Assembly: GCF_035222375.1 (NCBI RefSeq)
Contig: NC_085889.1
Location: forward strand, 3,906,001 to 3,970,000
Direction: 5' to 3'
Source: Podospora pseudocomata
Taxonomy: Eukaryota; Ascomycota; Sordariomycetes; Sordariales; Podosporaceae
Length of the DNA stretch: 64,000 bases
Shown here: positions 30,287 to 42,968 of the stretch, piece by piece
How the letters are laid out: each line of letters opens with the position of its first letter
Position numbering within the stretch: position 1 is the stretch's first letter
Made by a program: the position numbers and the translations under genes
The notes under the pieces: model-generated
Database searches by the model: none
Told to the model about the DNA's origin: nothing
Seen by the model: the letters and a program-made list of their open reading frames with translations, nothing else

Positions 30287-32233
30287 TCAACTGTTTCGAA
30301 ACAACGTGTAAAGAATGAATGCTGGTGGTTCCCGATATGGCAGGTGAGAGGTGAGCAGGGGGCTGTTGAACTTCATGGCTGGTTCTTGAGAGAACCTCAT
30401 GGGCTACACGAAAAGAGTTGTTCAAAGAGTTGAGAAGCTTATTATCAGGCTGGTTCTCTTGCTTTCCATTGACTCCTCAAAAGGACTGTTATTCCGCGCG
30501 CGAGTTTAAGCTTCCCTGATTTTCACCCAAAACCACCAATTCTCTTACCCCCTCATTTCCCCGCATCGCATGTTGTGCGTGTCGAATTGGAGGACACACC
30601 CACACCTCTCCTCCCTCTCCTGCCCATCACCCACTCAGCCGCGCAAGAATAACCCGGAGAAGATCCCGGGGTTACATATTTCCAAGAAAGGCCTGCCCCC
30701 GGTGTCGCAGAGTCAAAGTCTTCCAGACTGATATATCAAGCTTGTAACAGACAAAAAAAAGGTGGTGTGATAATGTTGCATTGGACAGGTTTTGTCCAGC
30801 CAGATAACTAAATCTCGATCCCTTTATAAAAGAAAAAAAAAACGACTTGTCTGCTGCTGCTGCAGCTGTCACCTTGCTTTGAGGGGAAGAGAGATGTATC
30901 ATGAAGCGCGAAAGAGGCTCTCAGGGAAGAACCCTGGCATATCAATCTGCATGCATGTACACAGCAGCGAATGTATGTCCGCGGCACAGTTGATCCGTGG
31001 ATACCTACCACAACGTACCTCTCCTCACAAGCACGTCAGGGGGTGCATGATGCCGTTTCGAAAAAGCCTTCTGACAGTGAAAAGACTTTGGAAACTCTGC
31101 GGGGTGGTGGAAACGCCAATGCATCGTTGCTATCATCCATATTGTTGTTGTCCCTGTCAAAACATCTGTCATGGATTATAAAAACAGGCAAGCTGCTGAA
31201 ATGGTCTCATTTTGACATGCAGAAGAAGTTTTGGGAGACCTGCAGCGTGGGGGGGGGGTTCCATTTCTTCGCTTCTTTTTAATGTGCAGTTGTTGTCTCG
31301 GGCCAATCCAATGGCTGTCTCTGGCTTTTTGCTCATCTCCATTGATGAATCAAATCGTCTTTGCCCAGGTGGAGAACATTGGCGCGAAGTGCATGCCGTA
31401 GCAAAGTGCAGTACTGACTGAAATCCATGGCATGATGATAGTGCAGAGTCGAAGAAGACTTTTTGAGTGTAACTGTCAGAAGAAGAGCTGATCAGGACTT
31501 TGAGATTTGTGTGTTGACTTCGGGCAAATAACGTCCCGGGAAGGAGAAGGCAAAAGACGGGACTTTCTGAGCCAGTAGAAATTGAAGAAGGGATACGGAG
31601 GACTGGAATACGAAAGCCAGTGGAGGCTCGTGCAAAGTGTTGGAGGTCAATGCTGGGGAAAATCGATTCAGATAATGCAGCTTGCCGGAATCGAAGAAAT
31701 GGCGATATTCGGGTCCTTCGTGTGCTGCACTCTACACTCGTACAAGACAAACTAGTCAAGGCGGCCCAGCGGCCTGTCACCGGAGGGGAAGGGCCGCTGC
31801 GGATGATCCCCATGCAGAGGAGAGGTTAAACAAACACTCCCGTGTCTCTGTAACCCTCTGTTTTGCTTTGCCAACTTTGACATGCTGAGCACATGTACTC
31901 AAGACCAGGTTGGGAAAGAGGATTGTGATTCATGGTGATCAAGCTTTCAGCATATGATGATTTTAGCTGAATTGGGAAAATGAGTACGGCCAGCTAGTTG
32001 GATTCATGTTGATGGAAGGCGGGGTATCGCAACTGGGGAAAGGAAACGTTCAGGCAGGCCTTGCGAGACAGATCGATCAACGATCAGACTCCAGCCTCTT
32101 CTGAGGTGGTGCAAGTGGGACAAATACTGTCTCGAAAATCTCCGGGAAAAGCATGGCAGACGTCAAGTCATTGCACAATGGCTTTGTTCGCCGTTCACCC
32201 GTCGAAGGTCGGTGATTTGTCGTGTGACATCCC

Positions 32234-32260
32234 GGTGGTGGTGGTGGTGGTGGTGGTGGC
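32234..32260. repeat. GTG trinucleotide microsatellite
   Basis: A pure GTG run of about nine units, not inside a supported gene. Confidence 0.85.
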
Positions 32261-34525
32261 TGGTGATTCTCAAGCAAGAAGATGGTGGTGATGGTTGGGC
32301 ATCCACAAGGTTCTCACTCAAACCCAACCTGGCCGCCTCAACTCGCTGCGCCGAGAGTAGTTCGCTTCAACCCTCGACGGCACAGGAAATCGGGTTGCAA
32401 CGGAGCACATCTGTGAGTGGTCAACCACCAGCGAATCCCACGAATTAGCCCCGCATCTGATATCTGTGCCCAACGATATCAGTCAGTGAATCTCTTTAGC
32501 AGCCGCGGCAATGTTGCTTTGATCGATATGCTGAGTGTCCAAGCAGCCGAGATTGGTGACACTGCATGGTAGCTCACCGTCAAAGACCGATAGATGACCT
32601 GGGCTGGGACAAGGCTGGCTGCCATGGACGCTTCGACAGAGGCGCCACACGCAGCCATGGTAATCTGTTTTTGTAAAAATACCGAAGAGTATTGATGCGC
32701 AGTGCCATGTTGCACTCAACAACTTGAACAATGCTGCCATCGACGATATACTGTCGCCGTCATGATCTAGGCTCTGTTCAACGTCCGGAAGCGAGACGGC
32801 ACCGGAGACACGGCCGTGCTCTTGATGTTCAGGACCCCCTCCACAGCCGCCGACGTGCATAACCGCACTGCCGAATTGCATGAAGGCGTTTGGGAGGGTC
32901 TGCCATGATATCATGGCACATGCGGTGCATCACCGGAGATTATTCAGCTCGAGAGCTTGCCATCGGGTGACTGGCGACCTGGGGGATACCCTTTGGGCAA
33001 CAAAGCTGGTGTCGAGCTAGGCAACCTTATCTGTGGCGGCTTCTTTTACTGGCGATGGTAGAAATCTTGGTGAGAATTTGTTGGACACGCTACTGCGGCA
33101 GCAGGAAGGGTGCCTCTGGGGTCATGACATTCTGTCTTGGACGGCAGGTGTGGGGGCGTGATCTCCGTGTCTGATCTGAAGATCGTCTTGTTTCCATCTG
33201 GCTTCTCCCGATCATGTATTTGATGAGGGGCTGAGGAGGCGGTTGTCGTTCGCCAGGCAGGCAAGACACAGAGACACGGTGTTGAGATGGATGGAAGTTC
33301 CCAAGAGCGGAATCCGAAGCGCACAGACTATGGCACCATTGGCGGGAAGTTCTTCAGCTGTGCACAGGCCATGATGTGGTCCGAGTAAGGACTGGACCCT
33401 GACAACAACGCTCACCACCAAAGGTTCCCTCTGATGAGAAGCCGTGCAGGAGGCAGCAAGGACGACTCGCAGGTCTCTTGCAGGCTTAGATCAAGATGTC
33501 GATGCACTAGCGGCATCAGCCCGGTCCTTCTCTGATTGATTGTGATGGGATCGCGTGCGCCAAGAGGAATTCTTTGCGAGGTGTCGTCGTCGACCAACAA
33601 CCTTGATAGCCACATCGTATGTACCCGCAAGGATAAGTGGCCTGCCCTGCTCGACAATGCGGGGAAGAAAGAGACTGATGAGAGAGTAGAGGCCGAAACC
33701 CCACGACACGGAAGCAAAACTCGACGCGCTGTCTCTCCGTGTTCATTCGCATCCCACTCCCAGGGACATCTTGGCTCAGCACCAGCAATGTAACGCTACA
33801 TGTGCCCCCCAAACATTTTCTCTTGTCGTCTTGCCGCTAACAGCTAGCCTCGTTGTATTCCTATCACCACTCACCGCAGAGAGTCCGCAGAAGCGCAGGA
33901 GGCAGGGGCAGGGGCAGGGTCATGGGCAAGCACAAAAACACATTGTGGAGAAGCCCTCCCCTCCACAAGATCACGACTCTGTACCCTACCCAAATTCGCG
34001 AGCAATGGTTCCCTCTCGTCCACCTTGTCCACCTCCTCCTCTCCACCTCCACCGTCTCCTCTGTCTCTTCACCTCTAATGCCTCTACTCTGTAGACTGCC
34101 CGGTTAACCGTCCGCCACACCGTCCCAATCAAGCGCTGCGCAGCAAAAGCAAATAAGACACTGCGCTCGACCTGCCACTTGAGCCCCCCCTGCTCGTTCT
34201 CTGCGACATCTTCACTCCATCTTGTTCAAAGCCTCTCCAACTCTTTCCTCCCACACTGTACTTCGGTACAACTCTCTGTCTCTCTACCTTCTCCGGGCCT
34301 ATCTTGATCGGCAAGCCAACCAAGGCTGCAAGTGTCACCCCCGACCTAAAGCGGCTCTATCCTGTCTCACACCCTCCAACTCGTTGTCCCGTTCCCCAGT
34401 TATTCCTCCTCGTTTCCTCACCCTTGGTATTTTGTCGCCTTAAGAGCCACGGCGCCTCATCCCTATCCTCTGCAGACAACACCCTTGTTCCTACCCCGTG
34501 GGCATGGTGTCGTTATTGACGAGCT

Positions 34526-37003
34526 ATGAGTCGTTCCCTTCCTGTCGTGTCCAGCGACGGAAACCTGCCGTGGTCAGACAGCCATAGCCATAGCATGGAC
34601 TCCGATGAGATTCCTCATGTTGGCTTGCCTTCCCCCTGGTTGGACTCCCTTCCGACAGCCTCCAACTCTCTGTCCACATCGTCGTCAACTTTGAGCTTCG
34701 CCCGTACGGGCCAGCTCTCGCCCCAGCTGTCACCCATCAGCACTGGCATGGCCATGTCCTGCGGAGGCTCCTCCTGCCTTGCCTCGCCGTCCCTCTCGCC
34801 CCCCACTGCTGCCATGAATTCGCACTCGCTTTCCTCGTCGGCCTCGACGGAATCCTCATGGACCATGAATTTCTCGGGCTCGGGCTCGGGCTCGGACGAG
34901 GGCCATGAGCACGAGCAGCTTCCGCGGGGCGCCATGAGCCACCACCATGACATACACCATGAACACATGCCCTGGGAGCAGGACGATCCGGATGAGCTGT
35001 TGATGGCCCCAAAACTGGAGCCCTTGGATGATGATGGATTCTGTATGGATGATTTGGGGGAAGCCCCTGCCACTCCCATTGGAGGAGTTGCCCATGCGCT
35101 GGGGCTCGACCAACCAAAGCCAAAACGACCCAGAGGACGTCCTCGGAAGCACCCCCTTACCCCCAATCTGACTGCCAACAAAGTCACCAAAGGCCGCACC
35201 AAGACTGGCTGCTTGACATGCAGGAAGCGAAAGAAGAAGTGTGACGAAGCCAAGCCGCGATGTAAGTGAGCAGCTGTTGTCTTTGGTCTACATGGTCTAA
35301 TGCTCGGACAGGCATGAACTGCGAAAAGAACGCCGTCGTGTGTGAAGGCTATCCGGAGAAACAGATCTGGAAAAGCGGCAAGGAAAGGGCCGAAGAGGGT
35401 AGGCAATCCCTTTCCCCTCTGTCCATGCTGTTCGTCCTAACCATTAGCTTCAGAACGTCTCAAGTCACACAGCGTCATGTCCATTACGATGCAGCCCATC
35501 TTCCACGGGCTCGAGACGGTCGAAGACATGATCTTCTGGAAGCACTACAATGAACACCTCAGCGCCGTGCTTACTGTCGAGGGTGAACACAAGAATGCTT
35601 TCAAGGACATGATGGTGCCCATCGCGGTCAAACACCAGGGCCTCATGCATTCCATCTTGTCTTTGGCAAGCAAACATATTGACTTTGACACACCCTATGG
35701 AGCCACCGTCTTGCGCAACAACCCCTCCACAAGCCTGGACCTCATCCGGGAACGATCCATTTTCCATCACGCGGCCGCCAGGCAGAAGTTTTTCGAAGAT
35801 GTCGAGTTTAGCAAAGGAAAGCCCTGCACCGATGACGAGGTTTTGGTGTCTGCTCGCTATGGACAGATGCTGTGCTTCCTCTTGGAAGCTCTGGCAGAGG
35901 GTAACCCCCGTGGCGAGCATCGCGTCCACCTTTCAGCATACCGCAGTCTTATCGCCAGCTCGCCTCCTGGAGATTCGGCCTTCTTGTCGTTCATCGCCGA
36001 GTTTTTCCAGTACCACATCTTCGCCGACGAATTGATCCACTCGTCCGACAAGTCAGGCTACCGTTCCATGTCGGACGCCCAAGAGCTCCCGTCGGTCCCT
36101 CATATCCACCCGCCCCGACTTCTTGGTGTTGCCGATGGACTGCTCGAACATATTGTCCCCATCACCACCATCAGAAACTCGATCCGGCGTAATATGGCCG
36201 CCCACGAGCCCGTGATTGTCGACTACATTAGTCTCTATCGCGCAGCCGAGATCGATGCTGCGATTCGAGAATGGGCTCCCCACCTGCCCCCTGGTGATAA
36301 TCGCGGAAATGTCAGCCTCCTTTACAAGCACATGATGCAGATTTATCTCATCCGTACCATTTGGCCCCCGGTCGCCACATCACCCACGCCGACGGCCGCC
36401 TCCGTTTCCTCGTTTTCCCACATCCGCAGCTCACCATCCGTCGGCCGACCGACCTCCTCGGTAGTCAATACCCCGCCGCAGTCTGCCTCTACCAGCTGTG
36501 CCTCGTCCCCGAAACTTGGAGCCTCCCACCCGATGAGCGAGCCAAACGTCTACAAACGAAACAGTACCGGAATGGGTTCCTCCTCGAACGTATCCCCGAT
36601 TCGCAAGAACAGCGGCGGAGGTATTGCCGCAGCGCTGGCCGCCGAGAACCGACCCGACTCCCCCCCTCCCATCCGTCAACCTGTTTCCCACGACGATCGT
36701 ATCACCCGCGCCGTCGAAGAATCCCTCGACATACTCGACACCTTCAAGCCGAGCGATCCCTCCCAGACCCTGTTGTTGCTGCCGTGTTTCGTCATCGGCA
36801 CCGTTTGCTTCAAGCCCCGCCAACAAGAGCGCATCAGGGCCGCCATCAAGTCTGTCAGGGGCTATACCGGACTAAGAAACGCCGATCGGGTTGTGGAGGT
36901 GCTCGAGGAGGTGTGGCGACTGATGGAGATGGGTGAGTGGGTGCGTGTGTGGGACTGGGGTCGTGTTGCAAAGGATATGGGGTTGGATTTTATCCCTGCT
37001 TGA
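34526..37003 (+). CDS. Zn2Cys6 transcription factor with AT-hook
   Basis: Three exons (34526-35261, 35312-35398, 35454-37003) with introns of 50 nt (GTAAGT...GACAG) and 55 nt (GTAGGC...TTCAG) encode 790 residues. An AT-hook (KRPRGRPRKHP, ~200) precedes the binuclear zinc cluster (~228-257), CLTCRKRKKKC then CMNCEKNAVVC; its six Cys are completed only by the first splice. A basic linker (EGYPEKQIWKSGKERAEE) follows. The rest is a fungal_trans_2-like helical regulatory domain (FHGLETVEDMIFWKHYNEHL...), with a Ser-rich insert at ~560-680 and a conserved C-terminal helix pair. Its N-terminal ~190 residues are Ser/His-rich. The cluster plus linker resembles the Neurospora acr-2 group, but this is from memory and no symbol is assigned. 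A CT-rich leader precedes it. Confidence 0.9.
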
Positions 37004-37049
37004 TATTTCTTTCTTTCTTGGCATTTTGGTTCTACAGCATGTCCTTGCT

Positions 37050-37052
<3 letters not shown>

Positions 37053-37082
<30 letters not shown>
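37053..37082. repeat. TC dinucleotide microsatellite
   Basis: About 15 uninterrupted TC units 50 bp after the stop of the Zn2Cys6 gene, likely in its 3' untranslated region. Confidence 0.9.
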
Positions 37083-37085
<3 letters not shown>

Positions 37086-37613
37086 GAAATATCTCTGGCG
37101 ACTTTGAACCATGTTTTCTTGTTTTTGTTTGTGGAAACGCCAGAAACAATATACCCCCCCAACACCCCATATAAAGCAGTCTCTTGTTTTGTTTGTTTAT
37201 CACATCATGTATTTTTCCCCCTTGTATTCCTCATACTTTCCGTTTCAGTGAACGGAACAAACAAGTTTATTGTTTTTTGCGTTGCTGTTTTTATCTGTCT
37301 GTTTTTGCGGAAAAAGAAAACATACAAAACAAGTCGTTGGCTTTTGACAAGAAAGAAAGGAGACGGACACACAAAAAAAGAATTACGTTGTATTGGTAGG
37401 AGTTTTGGGGATGGGGGCTGGGTTAGGTCTGGGGATATAAGGGGGTAGGGGGGCATAGGTAACGGTACGGAACAGAAGGGTTTTCGGGTTCTAGGTCAGG
37501 GTTTTTGGTTGGGGGTGGGTTGTAGTAAGTAGGAAGGTTTTCTTTACGGGGTTGCTGCATAGTACGGTCGTTATTTTTGGATTTGTTTTTTTTTTCACCA
37601 CTTTCCTCTTTGG

Positions 37614-37614
<1 letters not shown>

Positions 37615-37649
<35 letters not shown>
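37615..37649. repeat. CA dinucleotide microsatellite
   Basis: About 17 uninterrupted CA units between convergent genes. Confidence 0.9.
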
Positions 37650-38092
37650 GAGGGGTTGGAGTTGGAACATTTCTTTTCTGGGAGAGTTTTGGTGCATGTA
37701 TATCTTGGGGAAGGGTTTTCTTGGTGGGGGTTTGGAGATCATAAAGGAACATTTAAGGGCATGTAAGCGGATAAATGGGGGGTTTGGTTATATAGGTAGT
37801 TAATGGTTTGGCATATTTTTCGAGGATAGGAGATGGAATTTACACACACAATCACGTTCGTTACATTTTGTTTACTTTTTGTCATTGACTGATGGTGATA
37901 TTGACTGGCTAAGAACTCCAAACATGCTTCTTGGCTAGGCTAGTGTGATGCAAGATATCTTACAGGGATCCTAATGGAAGACATATATCTTACACATTTA
38001 CTCTCTCCTCTTTCTTGACCACCAGATGTGATGCTCCGGTTGATGCTTATGTACACTGACCCCCACCCCCTTCTCAAAATTACACCCCCTAT

Positions 38093-40176
38093 CTAGTCAT
38101 CACTCTTCCCATCATCATCATCATCATCCTCCTCAACAACAGTAACATCCCTCTTCTTCCCCTCCTGCTTCAACGACACCTCCACCCCCCCATAACTCTT
38201 CTTAATCTCATACTTGCCCCCCCAAACCAGATCCTTCGCGACAATCTCCCTCGTGCGCCCCAAGCTCTCAATAGCAGCAATCCGATCAATAGTAGCCTGC
38301 AAATGCTCCCTAAACCCGGGCTGCGCCACAATCTCCCTGAACGCAATATGCATCGGCACACTGCTCGCCCTCACCTCGGCCTTGCTCGTAATGCTAAACA
38401 GATTCAACCTATCCAACGCCCTGACAAAATCCGCCCTCGTCATGATCTCCTGCGCGATATGGAGAGGGTAGCTAGGCAGGATATGGCCCTTTGCGGGATC
38501 ATACGTCTCCTCCATCTCCTCCTCCTTATCCACAAGCGCCGTGGCGAGAACCACCGCAGCAGCCGCCCACTTCTGCTGGTCCATCACGTCGTCATCCATC
38601 TCCTCGCCCAAAATCCAGCATTGGTTCAAAAACCAGGTTTTTTCCACTCGCTTGATCTCCTCGCAGGTAGCGAGCATGTCTTGTGATTTCGCCACCCTGT
38701 TGAGGAAGTTGAGGCGCCCGCCGACACGGTCGTAAATCTCCTCTAGGATTTCGCTCGACGGGACCTCAGAAAAGTATCTCCTGCGGTAGTTTTTCAGCGC
38801 GGCAATAGCCTGGTGCTTGGGCAGGTCAAGGACCGTCAGCACGGCCATCCTGGTGGAAAGCTGCTTCAGTCTCTCATAAACCCAGTAGTCGTCGCTGTTG
38901 AAGACCATAGTAACAAGATTAGACGCAGCCCACTGCTCCGCCCGCTGCTGAAGCAATTCAATCAGGTCCTTCCCGTCATCATCGTCCCGGATGAGGTGCA
39001 TTTGGTTAATGATAATCACCAACGGCCTGCCCACCCTTGCCCGTCTTTTGAGCGCGACTTTTTCAACCTTGTTGAGAGCGCGTTCAATGTCGAGGAGGGC
39101 AGTGGTGTCACGGGGCCCGCGCTCGGAGAAGTAACTCCCCATGTAATCTTCGTGGAATTCATAGTCTAGCGCCTTGCCGAGGCGGATGCGAAAGATTTCG
39201 AGGTCGGCGTGGGCTTCAAACATGGCCACGCCGTCGCCGTCGATCTTGCGCATCGCTTCGAGGAGCATGGAGGATTTGCCGGTGCCTTTTTCTCCGATGA
39301 AGAGGTGGTAGTGGCCTACCTCCTTGCCGGCGACGATTTCGTCCACGATGGACTGCTCGGGGCGCTCGATCCAGTGGGTTGCCGCGGCGGTTTTGGAGAG
39401 GGGGAGGTCTTTGCCTATGGCGGCTAGGTCAAGGACGGGATCGCCGGGTTCGAAGGCGTTGGACATTTTTTTGAGGACAAAGTACTTGTAGGATTTGTGG
39501 TAGGTGTAGGCTGCGAGGGCGAAGCCGGTGCCGAGGACGAGGATGGAGGCCAGGGAGGTGGCGGCGGACTCGAGCATCTTGTACCATATGGAGGGTTCGT
39601 GGCGGTGATCGTCATCTGGGGGGGCATTTTGTTAGTATCGGGCGTCTACTCCGTGATGGTGTTTTGGCGGGATAGCATTGAGGATGTTGTAAGTGAGAGC
39701 CTCGTAGGGGAAATGTTGGATTTAAGGGTGGATCCCTGCACCAGTCCCGACCCCTGGATGTTGCGTCATTCTGATCATCCCAAGCTCTCGGGTCCCTGAT
39801 AGATATGCCCATGATTGGGTCAATTGTCGGCGCGTTCCTGAAGCTCTCGAGATATCTCACGCGAGCTCAGGTACCTACGTCATTCCAGTCGCGAGATGCC
39901 CCAAGTGCACGCAAACCACCAAAATAAAAGAGCTGAAAATAACGTACCATCGCATTTGTCTTTATCCTTGGAATAATGTCTCCTCTCCTGTCGTGGCCCA
40001 GGTTGTGGCGTCCAATGTATCCTTCTCAACGTCGTGGGTGGTGGTGGTGGTGGTGCGCTCCTCTCATTTGGTATCCTTGGCCCACGAGCCCAAAGCCCCC
40101 TTTGTGCTGCCACCGCTGCTGCCCCACCCGAATATCCACGGGATGCCAACCGGCTCCCTGCCCGTATTAGGCCCAT
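38093..40176 (-). CDS. Mitochondrial membrane-anchored AAA-type ATPase
   Basis: Two exons (40176-39948, 39615-38093) across a 332-nt intron (GTACGT donor, perfect TACTAAC branch, CCCAG acceptor) encode 583 residues. The splice yields RRHYSKDKDKCDDDDHRHEP in one frame. Exon 1 is a mitochondrial presequence (MGLIRAGSRLASRGYSGG..., Arg-rich, ending near RRHYS). One transmembrane helix at ~97-115 (ATSLASILVLGTGFALAAYTY) follows. The P-loop GEKGTGKSS is at ~184-192, a Walker B-like hydrophobic strand RPLVIIINQMHLI near 270, and then AAA lid-like helices (LPKHQAIAALKNYRRRYF, YDRVGGRLNFLNRVAKSQD). The C-terminus is Asp-rich. The fold suggests an Orc1/Cdc6-like STAND/AAA ATPase on the inner membrane; the substrate is unknown. 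Confidence 0.85.
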
Positions 40177-42968
40177 ATGTGGTGATTATCGGCGCTTCCC
40201 TTTTGGCGAAGAGAGTTTTAAAAGAAATAAATGGCGAATAGAAGTCCGGAAAGACAAGAAGTGAAAACGGTGGGAAGATGTATCAACACCCAAGCAACGA
40301 CCCAAAGGAAAAAAGTGGTGGCTCCCTCACTGTCCGCGGCAGTTGGGCTTTTGCTAGCTGCAAGAAACAATGATAGCGCCTGAGCTAGACTGGGATGTCG
40401 CTACCGGCGGGGCGGGAGTGATCGATGTGAGGATTCGGAAAATGTGGCTGTACAAACAGGAAAATATGGAGGTTGAAGTGAGTGAGTGACTTTGACGATG
40501 TCTGATGATATCAGGTAACACCAAAAAGAAAAGTTCGGGAAATGGAGTTCAACGAGTGGATAGCGGGATCGCCAAGAACAAAAAAAAAGCAGAAAAAAAA
40601 AGCCAATTGTCAAAATCTCCAACAAGGGATCTCGTGAGTTTGTGAAGGTGTGTTGTTTGTCTCTCTCAAAAAGAGGGAGAGGGAAAAGAAAGGGGAGCAT
40701 TGAGCACGGGACAAGGGACGGAGACGCGATAATCGGAAAGCTATCTAGGGTTACAGCGGTGACATCAATTTCTGGGCAGGCAAAAGGGTGGTCAATTCGC
40801 GTTGGCTGTCCCTTCTACCGGCAGGCCCAGAGGGAGGGCAGACGGCGAAACACAGCGCCCCGAAACTTGACGCCGTTCCCACAAATAGCGTAGCGGTCGC
40901 TGAATTGGCGGGCCCGATAACCCACAAGCTCACCAAGCTCACCAACAAGCTCAGCTGAGGGATTTCGATGGACAGGGACCGACTGCACAGTAAGAAGCTT
41001 GGCAATGCGGGGGGTCCATTTTTTGGTGCTTGTGTTCTGGAGGCCGCACCTCGGGGCCAGACCACGTGGGCTTGGAATGGGTGTTGAGCATGTGCCACTG
41101 GCTGCCGGCTGGTTGTCAGCTGCCAAAGCTGCCCCTGAGCCCCTGAATTCAACGACATCTCAACATGACGGCGTTGAGCACTTCGATGAAGGGGCATAAT
41201 GTTGTTGGAGAAAGCATACGTGGTGTTTATTTGGTTACTGGCGGCTCTCAAAATGCCAGTGACAGCAAAACCGGAACTGCAAGAGGGATAGAAGGGAAGC
41301 TTTCTCTTCTGAACAAAATCTACTTGCTCTCCCCCACCAAGAAAAGCTCGATGACATCCCCCACAGCAACAACTCCCGCAAATACTTGGAGTAACATAAT
41401 GCCGTTGTCGCCTCTTCTCAGAATGTGCCTGCTGACCCCGAGGCGGAACCACCTGGCTTACATCCGATAAGTGACAACCTCCACGCAGCATGCTCGAAAC
41501 ACTGGGAGACCAGAGGCTCAAGCACCTCCCATGCTATGCGCAACCTTTGGGATGTGCTACTACTATGTCTCTGTCAAACTCTCCGGAAATACTGTGTTTT
41601 TCCTTTGTATTTGCCATATCTGAGAGACGTGTAGACCGGAGGATGCCGTTCCTTCCAATATTGACGATTCCCAGCCATTAAATACCGTGGAAAAAGCCCT
41701 ACAATCGCAACCCTCAAGGTAAACAATGGAAAGAGCGATCTGAATAGCCTCTTGAACCGTGCGCCCGGCCATCGAGGTGCGCGGCTTTCCAGGTCTCTTG
41801 ACAGAATATCTCACGACTTTTGTTCTTAGTCTTCCTCAACTCCACCGATCAAATCGCCTGCTCTCGGCGCTGCTCTCCGACCCCCGGCGCCCGCGAACGA
41901 ACTGGCATCTCACCAGCAAACGAGAGGAGTATGGTATGTGACATTTCCAATATCTCATCCTTTTTCCCATTGCCAGCGTTGTTCAGATTGCTTGTGTGGT
42001 GTGGCCGCTGCTGGCTCACAAGTGCGGGTTCGATGGCGGCGATCCCACTTTCAAAATCGATCACTCAGTGATGTCTCTTTTTTGGACATTTTTGTGCGTT
42101 TTTGGAAAGAGTTACTGCGGACGTTTTGCTCCGGGGATGGGTGGCCTGGCCTGATATTTCAGACACTGGGGTTTGGCAGTTGCTGGGCCTTGTGCTTGGG
42201 AGGGAGATTAACTCGTGAAAGGGCTCACTTGGGCAAGTGCTTAAGTTGTTGAGTTTCCCAAGCAACTTTGGCTTACTCCCATACCCCCTTTTGCTTGTAT
42301 ACTTACAACACATCAGCCGAGTTACCTTACCTTCTTATTCACTTACAAGCACCTCTTTTCACATCAACCTCATTCATCTGCCTTCATCCTACTTCAGCAT
42401 ACCCCCAATCTACCTCAGTCTTTTCTTTCTTTTATCTCAACTCTCGAGAGACTCTACACCATCCTCTTCCATTATTATGATCATCTTCACCAACTCTATC
42501 CCAACAATGGCCATTCCTTATCCCACGTTTCTACACCCTTCACCTCATTCTTCTACACGATCCTGCCCAACTTCTCACACGCCCAATACTGGCTGTTCAA
42601 CACTAACATGTCAACTTCATAGTACCAGAACACATTTCCTCCAGATTCACACCTCAACCCGCACCTCAAACTCATCACCTTCTCACCAACCTTCGAACAT
42701 CTTCGGCAGACACTCACCTCACTTTCCTCCTTCCAAAACCTCCTCATCCTGCCTGATCACAGCCACAAAGACTACACTCCTACTCCGAAATCACACAACT
42801 CGTTTTCCCAATCCAAAGCCCCAAACTCACTTCCCATCAAGCTTGTTCATAATCAACAAAACCCCTCAGCATTTACAACACCATCCTTTGCTATTTTCTC
42901 AAACCTCACTGTCACCCCAACCCCTGAACCTGGTGATGGTTCCTCAAAGCTAACAAGTCACAGTCACA
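40177..42968. other. Gene-free region between divergent genes
   Basis: 2.8 kb without a supported gene. A 256-codon minus-strand ORF (41521-40751) has no domain-like sequence and no splice partners that I could see. The last ~660 bp (about 42301-42960) are strongly G-depleted on the + strand and probably form the leader of the next gene; see findings. Confidence 0.5.

Larger units (their letters stand above)
26648..34525. other. Gene-poor region of about 7.9 kb
   Basis: No frame here shows recognisable domains. Visible structures are a tRNA-like relic (26948-27052), a GA dinucleotide run (30268-30286), a GTG run (32234-32260) and a CT-rich stretch at about 33780-34520 that is probably the leader of the Zn2Cys6 gene. 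A 214-codon Ser-rich ORF on the minus strand (31813-31169) is the longest; without domain-like sequence I treat it as unsupported. Confidence 0.55.
37004..38092. other. Intergenic between convergent genes, with microsatellites
   Basis: 3' sequence of the Zn2Cys6 gene and of the mitochondrial ATPase gene. It contains a TC run (37053-37082) and a CA run (37615-37649). No gene-like frame. Confidence 0.6.

Noticed and set aside
31169-31813. 214-codon Ser-rich ORF on the minus strand
   Set aside because: No recognisable motif; about this length can occur by chance in a window of this size.
32410-32450. Short match to the 3' part of fungal 5S rRNA (CCACCAGCGAATCCC)
   Set aside because: The preceding ~90 bases do not resemble 5S rRNA, so neither a gene nor a clear pseudogene can be claimed.
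39616-39947. Box C/D snoRNA in the long intron
   Set aside because: No RTGATGA...CTGA pair with terminal stem could be found.
40751-41521. 256-codon ORF on the minus strand
   Set aside because: Its length is mildly unusual for chance, but there are no domain-like segments, no supportive context and no splice partners.
42237-42953. 238-codon ORF before the Ser/Pro-rich gene
   Set aside because: It is open because the stretch nearly lacks G; the Ser/Pro/Thr/Leu composition follows from base skew. It is kept only as a leader finding.
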